Assembly: GCA_948470475.1 (NCBI GenBank)
Contig: OX419336.1
Coordinates: forward strand, 7,598,171 to 7,662,170
Direction: 5' to 3'
DNA from: Galaxea fascicularis
Lineage: Eukaryota; Cnidaria; Anthozoa; Scleractinia; Euphylliidae
Length of the DNA: 64,000 nucleotides
A program made the position numbers and the translations under genes. Shown in pieces: positions 1 to 10,940 of this stretch (position 1 is the stretch's first letter; each line of letters begins with the position of its first letter). The notes under the pieces were generated by a model, which worked only from the letters and a program-made list of their open reading frames with translations, was not told the DNA's origin and searched no databases.

Positions 1-50
1 TGCACACTAACGTCGGGGTTTTCAATTTCTGGAAACGTTTGCGATTTGGA

Positions 51-129
51 TTAAAGCCTCGTGCAAACGAACGTAAAAATGTTGGGCGAGGTTGTGCCAA
101 CATGTTGCGTTCATTTGCACGGGCCTTAA
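51..129. repeat. Short foldback repeat flanked by TTAA
   Basis: The two ends are imperfect inverted copies: TTAAAGCCTCGTGCAAACG on the left and TTTGCACGGGCCTTAA on the right, with ATGTTGGG/CCAACAT inside. Both outer ends read TTAA, which could be a piggyBac-like target site or simply part of the repeat. It is probably a small non-autonomous element or a hairpin relic. No coding potential is seen. Confidence 0.45.
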
Positions 130-1408
130 AATAGCTTGTGGAATGTTTGCCTTTTTCCCGATCGCCAGATGTATGGTACAAATCTTCATTTTCAGACACA
201 CCATGTCTTCAGCTCAGCTAAAGGTTTCATCGTTATGTTATGTTGCGTGAATGTTTGATGAATTTTGGCGAACATTTCGAATATTCGGCTTTGTAAAATA
301 AAATAAATAAACTAGCCAAGCTTTTTAATGAAGTCCCAATTGGACTCCTATCCTTAACTTCGAGATTTTTATTTAAGAAAGCACTAATAGCACATTTTAT
401 TTCATCTATGAAAGGTTTTTTTCCCTCTGTTTTGTACTACAGTATAGCTTTAGCATTTTATCTTGTGGTCATAACCTTGTAGCATTTTATCTTGTATGTC
501 ATGATTTTTGGCCTCCTATTATGTCTTATGTATCCTTTAGTTGTTTGTTTTACAGGACCACATTGATAACAGTGTTTTCATACACTCATGTGGTTTCTTA
601 GATCCTGTTAAAATATTCGCAATCATTACTATTATTATCTATATTGTTATTTGTTGGAGAAGCTCTAAGACAAGCAGGAGAGTCCCCTGTGTGGTCAGGA
701 ATGTGGCCTTCGATATTATTGAAAACTGCTGAAGCAGCCATTCATAGTTCCTATCTCCCTCTTTTGATAGTCTTTTATAGACTCCAATTAATACTTTAGG
801 TACTGAGCTAGATCGGCGTGGAGTCTTTTATTTAAAGTGTTGATGTTAAAGTATTTTATTTAAACTGTTGATAGAAAAGTTTAAGACGATACAATTATTA
901 CTTTCCTTGATTTTGGCATTATTTCCTTCTCACCAGTATTTTTTTCTTATCTTTGTGAAAAGTTGTTGTAAAGATTATAATGGTAATAAGTTTTACAGGA
1001 GACTTGTAGTAGTAATAATTACTATAATTAATGAATTTTACATTTTTTTTACCAGCATTTATCCTTGTAAAATGTGTTGATATTGATATTTTTAAATGAA
1101 GTGATGATGTTATATTTAAAAAAAATTTACTCTCGGGGGTATATTGTTGAACAAATAGATTATACTTTACAGTGCGTGGGTACTCTGGTAACGCACGGAT
1201 TATGTACAAAAAGTGGCAAGAACGAGGAAGTACGTAAAGTGATCAGCTTGATTTCAGTATCCGCTAGAACACCAGGCAAAGAATGATGCTAGCTGGCCTG
1301 ACTGGTAAGAACCAACCACAAGTCACGAACTGAAATTAACAAAATACAACTTTAACAACTCGTCTGATTAGGTAAAACGTTTAACGGTCAATTACATAAA
1401 CCGTTTTA
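130..1408. other. Intergenic, AT-rich, nothing recognised
   Basis: This stretch is very AT-rich and contains only short frames with no recognisable domain. A pyrimidine tract with TTTACAG at about 549-555 resembles a splice acceptor, but the frame after it matches no family and I could not connect it to another exon. Confidence 0.5.
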
Positions 1409-2362
1409 CAGTCAACTCTCTCGTAAGCGACCACCCTTGGTGCACGACAAAGTGGTCGCTTACGGGAAAGATCAACAAAATAAGTCTGACACCGGATTGA
1501 TCAATTAATTACATAAACATATTACCTAATCAGCTAAAATTAGGCAAATAGAAACTAATTTATTTGATTTTTTTTTCACATGCAACAAGTTTCGGGAAAA
1601 GTAGAGTGGAGTGTACAGTACTTGTCAATGTGTCTCATGTTAATGAAAATCACTAGCCTGAGTATCAGGCGTTTCTTGGGAGGGGAAGGCAAAAAGAGCG
1701 AGAAAGCGAAGGAAGAAACGCCTGACACAAACAGCTTCTCAGAAGCCTTCCACCCCCAGACAGCGCGTGTTATAATTAGCCAATCAAAATCACTTCCGGT
1801 AACTGTCATGTGTCATGAGAGTAAACTTCAATATGGTGTCTGTAACCCCTGCGCTGGAAGCTTGACTTCCGGTTGACTCACGTGACGTTTCTCATTGTTT
1901 TTTGACTAATTAGCGTAACATCCAGAATCTGGATGTTGGACACAAGCGAATCAATGGCTTTGTGTCAGGTCCTTCTCCTCTTCCTTCCCCTCGTCTCCGC
2001 TTCCCCGATAGGGCCTGATACTCAGGCTAGAAAATCACCTGAAATTTAAACCGAACAAAACCTAGGAAAACATCAGGGTAGGGTCATTAAAAATTGAACT
2101 TTTGTCACTTCTGATTAGTGATTTACTAACGATCATACATGATTATGTTGGGTGGTCGCTTACCAGAAACAGAAAACAAAAGAATATGTCAAATTTCTGG
2201 CCTAAAAAGTGGCCGCGGTCGCTTTAGAAATTTGAGTGGTGGTCGCTTACGAGAGAGCTCTGGGAACAGTATTTAACTGAGAGACAAAACGGTTGTTTAC
2301 GAAGTGGTCGCTTACGGGAGGTGGTCGCTTACGAGAAGTAGTCGCTATGAGAGAGTTGACTG
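1409..2362. mobile_element. Tc1/mariner-like MITE with TA target site, interrupted by a second element
   Basis: The left end CAGTCAACTCTCTCGTAAGC is mirrored at the right end (GAGAGAGTTGACTG). TA dinucleotides flank both sides (1407-1408 and 2363-2364), the target duplication expected of Tc1/mariner-type insertions. The subterminal motif GTGGTCGCTTAC recurs near 1441, 2152, 2231, 2302 and 2320 in both arms, as transposase-binding repeats often do. There is no transposase frame. A 376-bp element sits inside at 1654-2029. Family assignment rests on the TA site and the CAGT start only. Confidence 0.65.
1654..2029. mobile_element. Nested MITE with perfect 17-bp TIRs and 9-bp target duplication
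   Basis: The termini TAGCCTGAGTATCAGGC (1654-1670) and its exact reverse complement (2013-2029) bound a 376-bp segment. GAAAATCAC occurs directly outside both ends (1645-1653 and 2030-2038), a perfect 9-bp target-site duplication. A 9-bp duplication is typical of Mutator-like elements; hAT elements usually give 8 bp. The element lies inside the 1409-2362 MITE, so it inserted later. The 53-bp element at 12040 shares the TAGCCTG start and the 9-bp duplication. Confidence 0.8.
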
Positions 2363-2364
2363 TA

Positions 2365-3554
2365 TGTCGGAACCGACTAGTTTGGTCCATCAATCTTAAC
2401 AATAACACCATGATAACAGAAAGTGACAATTAAGGTTAGCATTTCTCTAAAGACTAATTTTCTCGCCTATGAGTTTTGCCGCCGACCAATAAAGGCTGCG
2501 TTCGGAAGCGGGATGCTTTGATCCTTCTCCGCCTTTAAAAATCCAAACCACAGATAATTACATTTGCATTTTCATTGTTAGAAAATAATACCTTTTTGGT
2601 TAATTTCTAGAATGTATACCTTTTTATTACCCCTGGTAAGCGTCAACCGCTCCGAGTAAAAAAATTTTAACGATCCACACCTTAAATCCATTTGTTTTGA
2701 CTGTTTGTTTAATTGAAAATTATTTCAAACAAACATTCTTCTGGCACTAGGATAGAAATCAAACTTGTCGGTACTTAAGGAGTACTACGGTTAAATGCCT
2801 TGTTTTTCGTATACTTCAGCAATTTTCCTCCAAAATCTCGACAACATTTCATTCACTGGAAAAATGGCTCCGTTAGGTCTTGAGTCCTTGGCTCAATAAA
2901 TGTTTTTAAAGTTGTGGGTGATTTTTGGAATGTTTTGAAGGAATAAAGTTGGGGAGAGGAAGGGTGAAGAAAATTGTGGAAAATGTTGAATCATTTGAAG
3001 GTAGTTGAAAACTGATTAAAATTTAAAGTGAAGAATTAATAGAAAAAGGCCGGATAGTCCACCGCCATAACGAGGTGCCTCTGATCCCGTTAGCGGACTA
3101 ACTTGTTCGTGTGAATATACTCTTTTCTTCCCTACTTTTTTCATTCTCAATTCACCACATTTTCCCAAATTCAACCGTAATGCCCTCTTAAGTGACCATA
3201 TGGCTGATTTTGCAGGTTTTTCTGGCGCAGAATCGGACCGAATTCCTAAATGTCCAGTTTGACGGCCACAGAGAATTTTCGTACATATCCCCATGTTACT
3301 GTCAACCAATCAGCACCTTGCTTGATCTGATCTCACAAGCAGATCAAAAACGCCGACGCAGTCAAAAATTTACATCTGAATAAAGTTTTTCACTCTCCTT
3401 GTCCATTCTCGTTTGGAGTCAACGTCAGGTAATGACTTTCATATTTTTTTTAGATAGAAAGTTGTTTGTGTTCTTAACGAAAAGTCCTCGCAAATTCTTT
3501 TAGGAATAACAATCAAGGCTTGTCTCCGTCCTTCCCCTGACATACTTTAGCGAC
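2365..3554. other. Upstream region of the Glass-type gene; no other feature seen
   Basis: This intergenic stretch leads to the first coding exon at 3555. It should contain the promoter and 5' leader of the zinc-finger gene. I see no convincing TATA box or initiator, and the short frames here have no family resemblance. Confidence 0.4.
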
Positions 3555-6500
3555 ATGGATGGTTCAACCTTACAAGGCCTCAGTTACATATCGATGGCTT
3601 CAAATAACAGCCCACTGCCAAGAACCATTTTAGGCCCTGCTCCCTGTGTGTCGATTTGGAGAAATTCGCCGATCAGCGAGAGTGAATGCAGTCCTCACCA
3701 TATATTGCAACCCTCAGAAAATCCGGCATTGAATCATGATCAAGTGGAAAGCGGTAGCGTCAGGTAAGAAAATCAAATCACTGTGGCTGCTCCCGAGAGC
3801 TTGTCTTTTTGGGTTTTGAAATGGTGCGCCATTTATGTAGGAGTATTTCGCAACCCTTTTTTTGACTTCAACGTCATTTTCCACTGTTCTTGATCAATAA
3901 AATAGACTCTAGCTTCCAAAAAATAACCCAGAAAGTTTGCTTGCCGAGGATTGCTTACGCGATATTGCGATTCATATGCCATTAGTTATCCACAAAAAAA
4001 AAATCAGGGGCATTTTTCTGGGACATTACAACCTAACAAGATTAAAAACCTAAAGTGAAAAAGGTAAAAATAAACCGGCGACTTTCTTTTGGCTTAAAAT
4101 CGTTAAAATGAATAACGCAGCCGCAAAATTCGATCTCTTGTGTTAAATCAGTGAAGAGTCAGCAATGTGCCTAGCTCGTGTTCTTTCTAAAGTTGTTTCG
4201 TTTGTCAGTTCTGTGACTTCGCGTTCGAACGAGAAACAACCATAATTAACTTGATTTTGTCGTTCGATGGATCAGGGCCCTAATTTCTTAGTATGCATGC
4301 CTCAACATCAGAATAAAAATATGGTCACTTTCTTCCCTGCAAGCTCTTGCTGAAGAACTGGAAATGACTGCAAGCCTTTGGTCCGCAGTTGAATCCAAGT
4401 AATTGTAATTGGAACGGTTTTAGTCAATTAATTTCCGAACTAATCAAGTTAAAATTTTACTCGAGAAAACAACTTGGTTAGAAAAGGTAGTTTTTCCTGA
4501 CCCCGATAGCGAGTTTTCTAATTTTCGGAAGCCAAATGCACCTTTAAATTTTCACTGATAAGATGTCGTTTACTAACATTTTCTACCAGCTAAAAAATCC
4601 TTACTTGGGGGAAAGGAACTAAACTAAGAAATCCAAATATTTGAAACTGTGCCCAAAGTAGAATACCCCTTCATAAATGTTCTCCTTATGGTGCTCCTGA
4701 TAACCTGGCGTTTCGAGGACCGTGTTTAAGTTCGCTGTTTTCTTTGGTTTAGTGAATCAAAATCAAGGGTAAAGTTAAAACGTCGAACACAAACCGAAAG
4801 AAAACATTTTTGCAATATTGCATCACCACTGTTGTCGGTTTACGACTTCGTTAAGTTTAATGTTAAGTTGGTTGTTTTTTGTGAGTGAAGTGAACGCTCA
4901 TTGTAAGTGTACATGGCTTTCCGACCTTTTTTTCTTTTCCTCCTGATTTACCCATTTATGTAGCTGTATATGGTTTACTTTCGACGCTGATTTTAGTTGC
5001 GTTCACACGGGGCGAGGGAATTTTCAGTTCAGTAGGCGGTTAATCCGACTGACAGTGTGTCTTGTTGATTTATATGCGTAACTGGTTACAGCCTTAGGGC
5101 TGGTTCACACTTTGACATAAGCACATAAGCATAAGCATAAGCATAAACATAAGCATAAGAAAAATATATGTGTGAACCGGGGTTATATAAACATAAGCAT
5201 AAGCATAAGGAATGAAACTTTTTCCATTCCTTGTGCTTATGCCTATGCTTATGCTTACGTAACCTCGGTTCACACATATATTTTTCTTATGCTTATGTTT
5301 ATGCTTATGCGTTTGCCGGCTTATGTGCTTATGTCAAAGTGTGAACCAGCCCTAACCTTTTCATATCCCATGCTCGTGCTAAGTTAAGAACCTTATTTTA
5401 GCTGTTTCAGTAGCCTACGACAGTCACTACTTTGAAAAATGATTCAGTAGGTCAAAGGTTAAGACTCAGTTGGATCTTGTCTCCCTTCCTATCTCCACAG
5501 GTCTATGTCTCAAGAACAGCCGACCTCCACTGAGGACCCTGCAGATGCCTGGTTCAACGCAGCTGGCATCCTTTTGTCTCTTAAACATGCCGCTGCTGAG
5601 AGGAGTGCAAGGATGGGGAACCAAGTGGATGTGCTGCAGTGGGCCCCTTCTGAGAATGACCATTCTGTTGCGCAGTCGCAGGTTTGCGCCTTCCTCTTTT
5701 GCAAATCAACCTAGGAGTCCATGGTTAAGTCTGCGAATTTGAATTATTATTCACCACGGACCTGCTATTATTGCAAGAAATGCTGATATCTTAAAAAACG
5801 AGTCATTGTTGTAAGCAGAAATTAGCATACAGTTGATGGGCATAACTCAACTAACCTAACGCAAGCGTCAATGTTCCGCGTTTGCGCCGTTGGCGTTCAA
5901 GAAAACATTGTGAACGAAATTCACTACGTAAGCACGCATTTTTTGGCGAGTGATGAGGCCTAACACCAAAATCTGTGAGAGCAAAGGTTGACCAAGAATT
6001 TTTTATAGATGCAAAAAGACAATGAAAATACATGTAGTCAAAAACAACTTTAAAAGACTGAGGCCGCTTATGTATTAAAAACAAAATTAAGATAAAGCCC
6101 TGTTTTCTGTCAAAGACAAAAGTGAAACTCCATTTAATATTGGTTATAATATCCAAAGTTTTCTGTAAAAATTACCTGAATATGTCTGAACACACCCGAA
6201 CGGTGTAACATAAAATTCTCGCGTTACCGGCAACACAAAACTGCTCGCTTTAAACAGTCAAACGCCAATCTTGTGGCAATCGCAGCAACGTGGTGATTGT
6301 TTTCCGTTTGTGTACGCTGTAAACATGGTTCTAAAGCTACCCACTACAAAACGATTCATGCGTCTCTCCCTCCATTCATTCACTCTAGCGCTCATTAATC
6401 CACCATCTTTCTAGCCGTCGTTCATTGGTTCAATCATTGATTTATTCAGTCACTCAGAGTGGTATTAGTCGATTGTCGAAGCTAGGTAATTCTCGTTTGC

Positions 6501-8022
6501 TTTGATTTTGCTCTACCTCCCTGTGATCGGTTCGCAAAATTCACTCCGCTTTCTCAACCAATCTGAATCGAAACCAAAGTCAATCATGACTCGGTTGCCC
6601 ATATTTCCCTCGCTTGGTGTCAGCTACATGTAATTGCCCCATATTATGATTGGTTCATTGCAAACAAACAAAAAATGATAGGCTCATTGCTCTGGACTTT
6701 GCGTCTGTTTAAGTAAATCATAGTAATCGGTATGGATTTGGTTTTACAACACTCGGAAGACAGCCTCTCTATTCATTCTATTTCAATTTTTATTTCCCCA
6801 GACAACTCATTTACCAGTTTACGGATTTTCCTCACCGAATGATGCTGCGGCGTTTCTTGTCAATGCATTGCCTAACAGGAGCGATTCAGACACTCCTCGG
6901 GTCTTTTACTCAGATATTATACATCAGGAGGAGACTGTTTCATCTCAAAGCCATCACAGCTCTAAAGGATCCAGCAAGCCTAACAAATGCCGACTGTGCG
7001 ACAAAGTGTACGCGCGTCCATCGACCTTACGTACACACATGCGCACTCATTCTGGAGAGAAACCTTACCGATGCCACATCTGTTTGAAGTCATTCTCTCA
7101 AGATGCCAATCTAACTGCTCATCTGCGAATTCATTCGGGCGAAAAACCTTTCAAGTGTTTGGTTTGTGATCGTAGGTAGGCTAAACAACACTATAGGTCG
7201 ATATGTTCTGGAAAGTAAAATGTAATTTATCAATATAGTACATCAGTTTTGCCAGTAACTTGGAAAGGACATTACAATAGCCTTGTGATTATTGCCCTAG
7301 GCCCTTAACTGATTACTTACGACGGAGTTGAAGCAAGGCGTCGACTGCGTCGGCAACCGAAACGCCATTTCGCATTGTAGCTCTTTCGCGATTATTAACG
7401 CTGGCGAACAATCCATGTACTAAATTACAATGAACGCCAGCAAGGAAAGCAAGGAAAAAGAAAGACAATTTTGCCGTCATCCGCCGACGTTCACGAGAAA
7501 ACATATAAAAAATTTAGTCATTTCACGTTGTTGTTTTGTAGAGGACAGCAAAGAAAATGTACTAAAGTTCCTGCTAACTACTGTTTTGTGACGTTCTGTC
7601 TTGCTTTGTCGGCCTCATTTCTTAAGCTCCCTCGTATTCCCCCTTAGCTCCCCTCTTCAAAACAATTGAGTACCCTACTTCTCCTGGTTGGTGAAATTTT
7701 TATCTAGTGGGTTCCAAGAATGATATCTCAGGACGCAACTAACTTATGACATTTTTCAATCAAGCTGGGATGTGAAACAATTATTTTTCTTTACAGGTTT
7801 GCCCAGTCCTCCTCGGTGACAACGCACATGCGCACGCATACCGGTGAAAGGCCATACCGCTGCAAAATTTGTTCCCGTGGATTTGCCGACAGCTCCACGT
7901 TGACTAAACACCTGCGGACTCACACGGGAGAGAAGCCCTACAAATGCAAGATATGCCATCTGAAGTTCTCGCAGTCAGGCAATTTGAATCGGCATATGCG
8001 CGTGCACGAAAATGGGCTGTAA
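3555..8022 (+). CDS. glass: Glass-type transcription factor, five C2H2 zinc fingers (4 exons, complete)
   Basis: Exons 3555-3763, 5501-5681, 6802-7175 and 7797-8022 join in frame through GT-AG introns into 329 residues; TAA is at 8020-8022. The N-terminal 190 residues are Ser/Pro-rich and unrecognised. Five tandem C2H2 fingers follow, with first cysteines at residues 193, 221, 249, 277 and 305 (exact 28-residue spacing, TGEKP-type linkers). The last finger ends four residues before the stop. Finger signatures such as [41 protein letters not shown] and [14 protein letters not shown] match Drosophila Glass finger by finger in the same order, from my knowledge of that protein; Glass directs photoreceptor differentiation. 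The final intron splits finger 3 after its DRR. The ATG at 3555 opens the frame, and no upstream in-frame exon was found. The role in this animal is inference. A generic C2H2 protein is the alternative, but order and residue identity favour Glass. Confidence 0.88.
5094..5355. mobile_element. Foldback element built of CATAAG arrays
   Basis: Outer arms TTAGGGCTGGTTCACACTTT and its exact reverse complement enclose arrays of CATAAG, with inverted CTTATG arrays on the other side. The centre carries GTGTGAACCGGGGTT and an inverted counterpart. The whole 262 bp can fold into one long hairpin. It lies in intron 1 of the Glass-type gene. Frames on both strands here are products of the repeat and not genes. 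Confidence 0.75.
5356..6485. other. Intron 1, exon 2 and intron 2 of the zinc-finger gene
   Basis: Apart from the coding exon 5501-5681 this stretch is intronic. I see no further gene, RNA or clear repeat in it. Confidence 0.4.
6486..6757. repeat. Dispersed repeat, copy A
   Basis: This intronic segment aligns by eye along most of its length with 52325-52538. Shared blocks include CGTTTGCTTTG, CTGTGAT(T/C)GGTT and GATTGGTTCATTG, ending in ACACTCG. It carries several CCAAT/ATTGG motifs. It is a dispersed repeat whose ends are uncertain. Confidence 0.55.
7318..7505 (-). repeat. Half-copy of the MITE at 49733-50103
   Basis: The reverse strand shares long blocks with 49900-50100: ATGACGGCAA, TTTCTTTTTCCTTGCTTT, GTTCATTGTAATTTAG and ATCGCGAAAGAG, then a GAAGCAAGG terminal block at the left end. 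It lies in intron 3 of the Glass-type gene. A minus-strand frame here begins like a signal peptide but is a by-product of the repeat. Confidence 0.6.
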
Positions 8023-8041
8023 ATAATTTGCGGGCCTCAGG

Positions 8042-8321
8042 GACCGTTCAATTTTTATGGGATAGCGGGGGACTGGTGTATTTTTTTTGGGGGGGGGGGG
8101 GTCAAAATGGCTTTTGAGGGAGGGCTACCCAAAAAACATCAAAGTTCTGGAGAAGAGCTGATGTAACTTATTTTGGAGGGCGGGGGCATACCCAAAAAAT
8201 TATTTTTGAGGGAGCGTTATGTGACTAAAACGGGTAAGCTGGGGGGTTATACAATTTGCAAATGACACCCCCCAAAATCCCACCAGTCCCCCCCACCCCC
8301 ATCCACAATAAAAGAACGGTT
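8042..8321. mobile_element. MITE starting 20 bp after the Glass stop codon
   Basis: The terminal block GACCGTTCAATTTTTATGGG, followed by GGGGGACTGGTG and a G-run, is mirrored at the right end by a C-run, CACCAGTCCCCCCC and GAACGGTT. No coding capacity is seen. It begins 20 bp beyond the TAA at 8020-8022, so it probably supplies much of the 3' UTR. Confidence 0.65.
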
Positions 8322-8493
8322 GTTGCATGATATGATGTTGCACGTTAAGTTGCCATTTTGTGTCTATTACCGGAGAAATTTTACAAATGAAAAGCGAATG
8401 GTTATCTGTTATTTCGTTGTCATTCAGGTAGCTACTGTGACTGAAGCAATACAATACTCCAGATATTCGTGCGAGATCAATTTTCATGAATTC

Positions 8494-8499
8494 AATAAA
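8494..8499 (+). terminator. Candidate polyadenylation signal of the zinc-finger gene
   Basis: A canonical AATAAA lies about 470 bases beyond the stop codon, followed by T-rich sequence. It is the first AATAAA after the inserted repeat. The assignment is from position only. Confidence 0.35.
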
Positions 8500-10940
8500 T
8501 GTTCAATATTACCATTGAAACAACTTTTATTTAAAATGCCGTCAAGTGTGATTATTAAAGTTTTCTGATGTTCAAAAAATAACCAGGGAAGAAGATGATT
8601 TCTTCCCAACCAGACGGTGTTTTTCTGACATGTTATCAATTAAACTGAGCCATTTCATATCTAGCCGTATTTATTACTCAGTAATTTAATATTTCTCAGC
8701 GCTGAAAAAATGTTAACCAAGTTGTCCGACGTACGGAAGGTTCATTTCCTGGCCTTATTAAACTGAATTTCGTTTGATTTTTATGTTGCCAATAGAATTG
8801 GATGGGAAGGGAAAAGAATATACTGTTTTCATTTAAATCATCCGATATTATTTTTTTTCTAAACAAAAACTTTATTAACGTGTCATTTTTTTTTTAATTT
8901 CTAGTTTACATGACACTGACTGGGGACATTTATATCTATTTTTATTTTTAATTGAGATATACAGAAGCAGAATTACAAAACAAGTAAAACTTAACACCAG
9001 AGGATTGACAATCAGTAGGACATCAACACAAATAGTTAAAATATGCAGAATATATAAGAGAAAGTCACTGACACTTTGTGCGTTAACCTTCGCATTTCTC
9101 AAATTTCCATTGTAAGGAAATTGCTGATTTTATCTCTAGAGAATAGTAATATTTTTGAGGTTGCACAATTAAGATGCCAAATTTCCGGATAAGTTTTGGG
9201 TTTGTATTGGGGGAAAAGGTAAAGTCTTTGAAAAGCAGCTGTAATTTAGATGGGGGAAAATTAACTTTTTAAGCTTTAAGCTTCTGGCCACTACCATCAT
9301 TGCCTTATAGAGGATTGTCATGTTGCTTGGGTCATTTCCCCAGATAGGTCACATATAGTGCAAACCATGTTATCTTATCGAAAGGGACAATCGACCTATA
9401 TATAGCTAGGACCCTCAGATAAGCTGTGCTAAGTCACATGCTACAATTCAGTGGAATCGAACAGGGCTCCCGAGCGAAGACCAAACGATTCAAACGACAA
9501 AACAGTAATGTGCAGCCCGTGTGCCACCTCTCCTACCGACCCCAACCTCTGGCCCAAGACATATGCATTCAAGAAGTGTAGCCCCATCCCCCACCCCCCC
9601 CAAATTTGTCAGCTCTGTATGCCCCCCCTAAGTCCCTGTCGAGGACCACAGAGTACAAACTACAAAGCACCAACATGTAGATCGTATGCCACCTCTTCTA
9701 CCCCCACCCCCATCACCTCCTTCCAAGGTCCTCCAGCCGTCCCCCCCCCCCACGCCACAACCGAAGACACATTCCAATACATTTCTTTTAATAAACGCTT
9801 CTAAATGATTACAGCAATAAAAGTAACGCAGTTCAGTAATAAAACATTCTGAATCTGGATATCAATGTTTGTACTCTAAAAAAAAAATCTATATTCGGTA
9901 AAAAAGAGCAAAAATCATCCAGTTGTAGAATGAAAATTCAGTTTGTCTCTTTGAGACGGCTGATCAGCCGAATTTTGGCACCTAGAAATAAAAAGTATCA
10001 TAGCATTTTTTCAAGTTGCTTAGCAGATCTGTTTACAATACTAATTATTAGCCTATCAACAGCCACGTCATTTGGAAGCAGGGCAATAGAAAAGAGAACT
10101 GTCAGCGTGCCTGAGTATGGATCTAAACAATCATGAGAGTATTTACATCACTCATGCTTGTGAATCTATGTCACATCTTTCTTATTTGATGTCCAAGCTT
10201 ATCAAATCCCATTCCCACTCCATTCCTCTCCTGTTCATATCCAGATCTCCCACGGTCAGGTAAGCAGTTGCGGTCAGGAGCGCGTTTTCTCCAAACTCGG
10301 GCCTATTTCGGGTGCCATAATTTTCTACGTACCTCAAAAAAGAAGACGTTTTTCCGGGCATGAAATTAAATTTAGTGGCAAATTTGCCCATGTAAAAGAC
10401 CAGCTTTAATAATACGCGGATCGCAGTTTTAGAAATGGCGTACTCGAAAGCGCCGAAAACTTTTCGTGCCCGAAACGTTTTCGGGACTTTCGAGAAACGG
10501 CTCCAGGGCACAATGCAAGATTAACTGCGCTGCTCGAATGTCGTGCGTCCTGTCGAACTCTTTCCTCATTTCTTCTTCCTTAGTGATCTCATTTGGTGCA
10601 TGTGTTATATGATCAATGGCTCTTCTTTACAGTGTATGCTCTGTTATAGGACGTTCTTTTCATATCAGCTTTTTTTTTTCTTGTGGCTTCTGTGAAAAGC
10701 ACGATGTCGTCTATCACGTACAGTTTGATTTTTGTTATTACATTTCTAGGAACGATAAAGATATAATCACGAAATATCAATAAATTTTGAGTCTGTTAAT
10801 AGAACCCCAAAATGTAACCGTTCGAGTAAAACCGAAGGGCAGCACTTTCGTTTAGTACCATTACGAGTTATGCTTATTTTGCTACACGTGTGGTCGTGTT
10901 AACTATCAAACAAACAGTAGATGTAGTCCCGAAATGAGGG
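8500..10940. other. Intergenic between zinc-finger and GPCR genes
   Basis: The region is AT-rich with homopolymer runs. A C-rich, low-complexity block at about 9575-9780 has weak internal repetition around GTATGCCACCTC-like segments. A 109-codon frame at 10182-10511 on the minus strand resembles no known family. I find no RNA gene. The 3' UTR of the minus-strand GPCR should start just left of 10941. Confidence 0.4.

Noticed and set aside
5100..5340. CRISPR-like array
   Set aside because: The repeats are contiguous hexamers in a mirrored foldback, without unique spacers, in an animal intron.
7313..7504. Minus-strand frame with a signal-peptide-like start
   Set aside because: The DNA is shared with the MITE at 49733-50103 and lies in an intron; the frame is not conserved in the other copy.
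9451..9804. Plus-strand Pro/Thr-rich 117-codon frame
   Set aside because: It is C-rich, low-complexity sequence with no family resemblance and no supporting splice structure.
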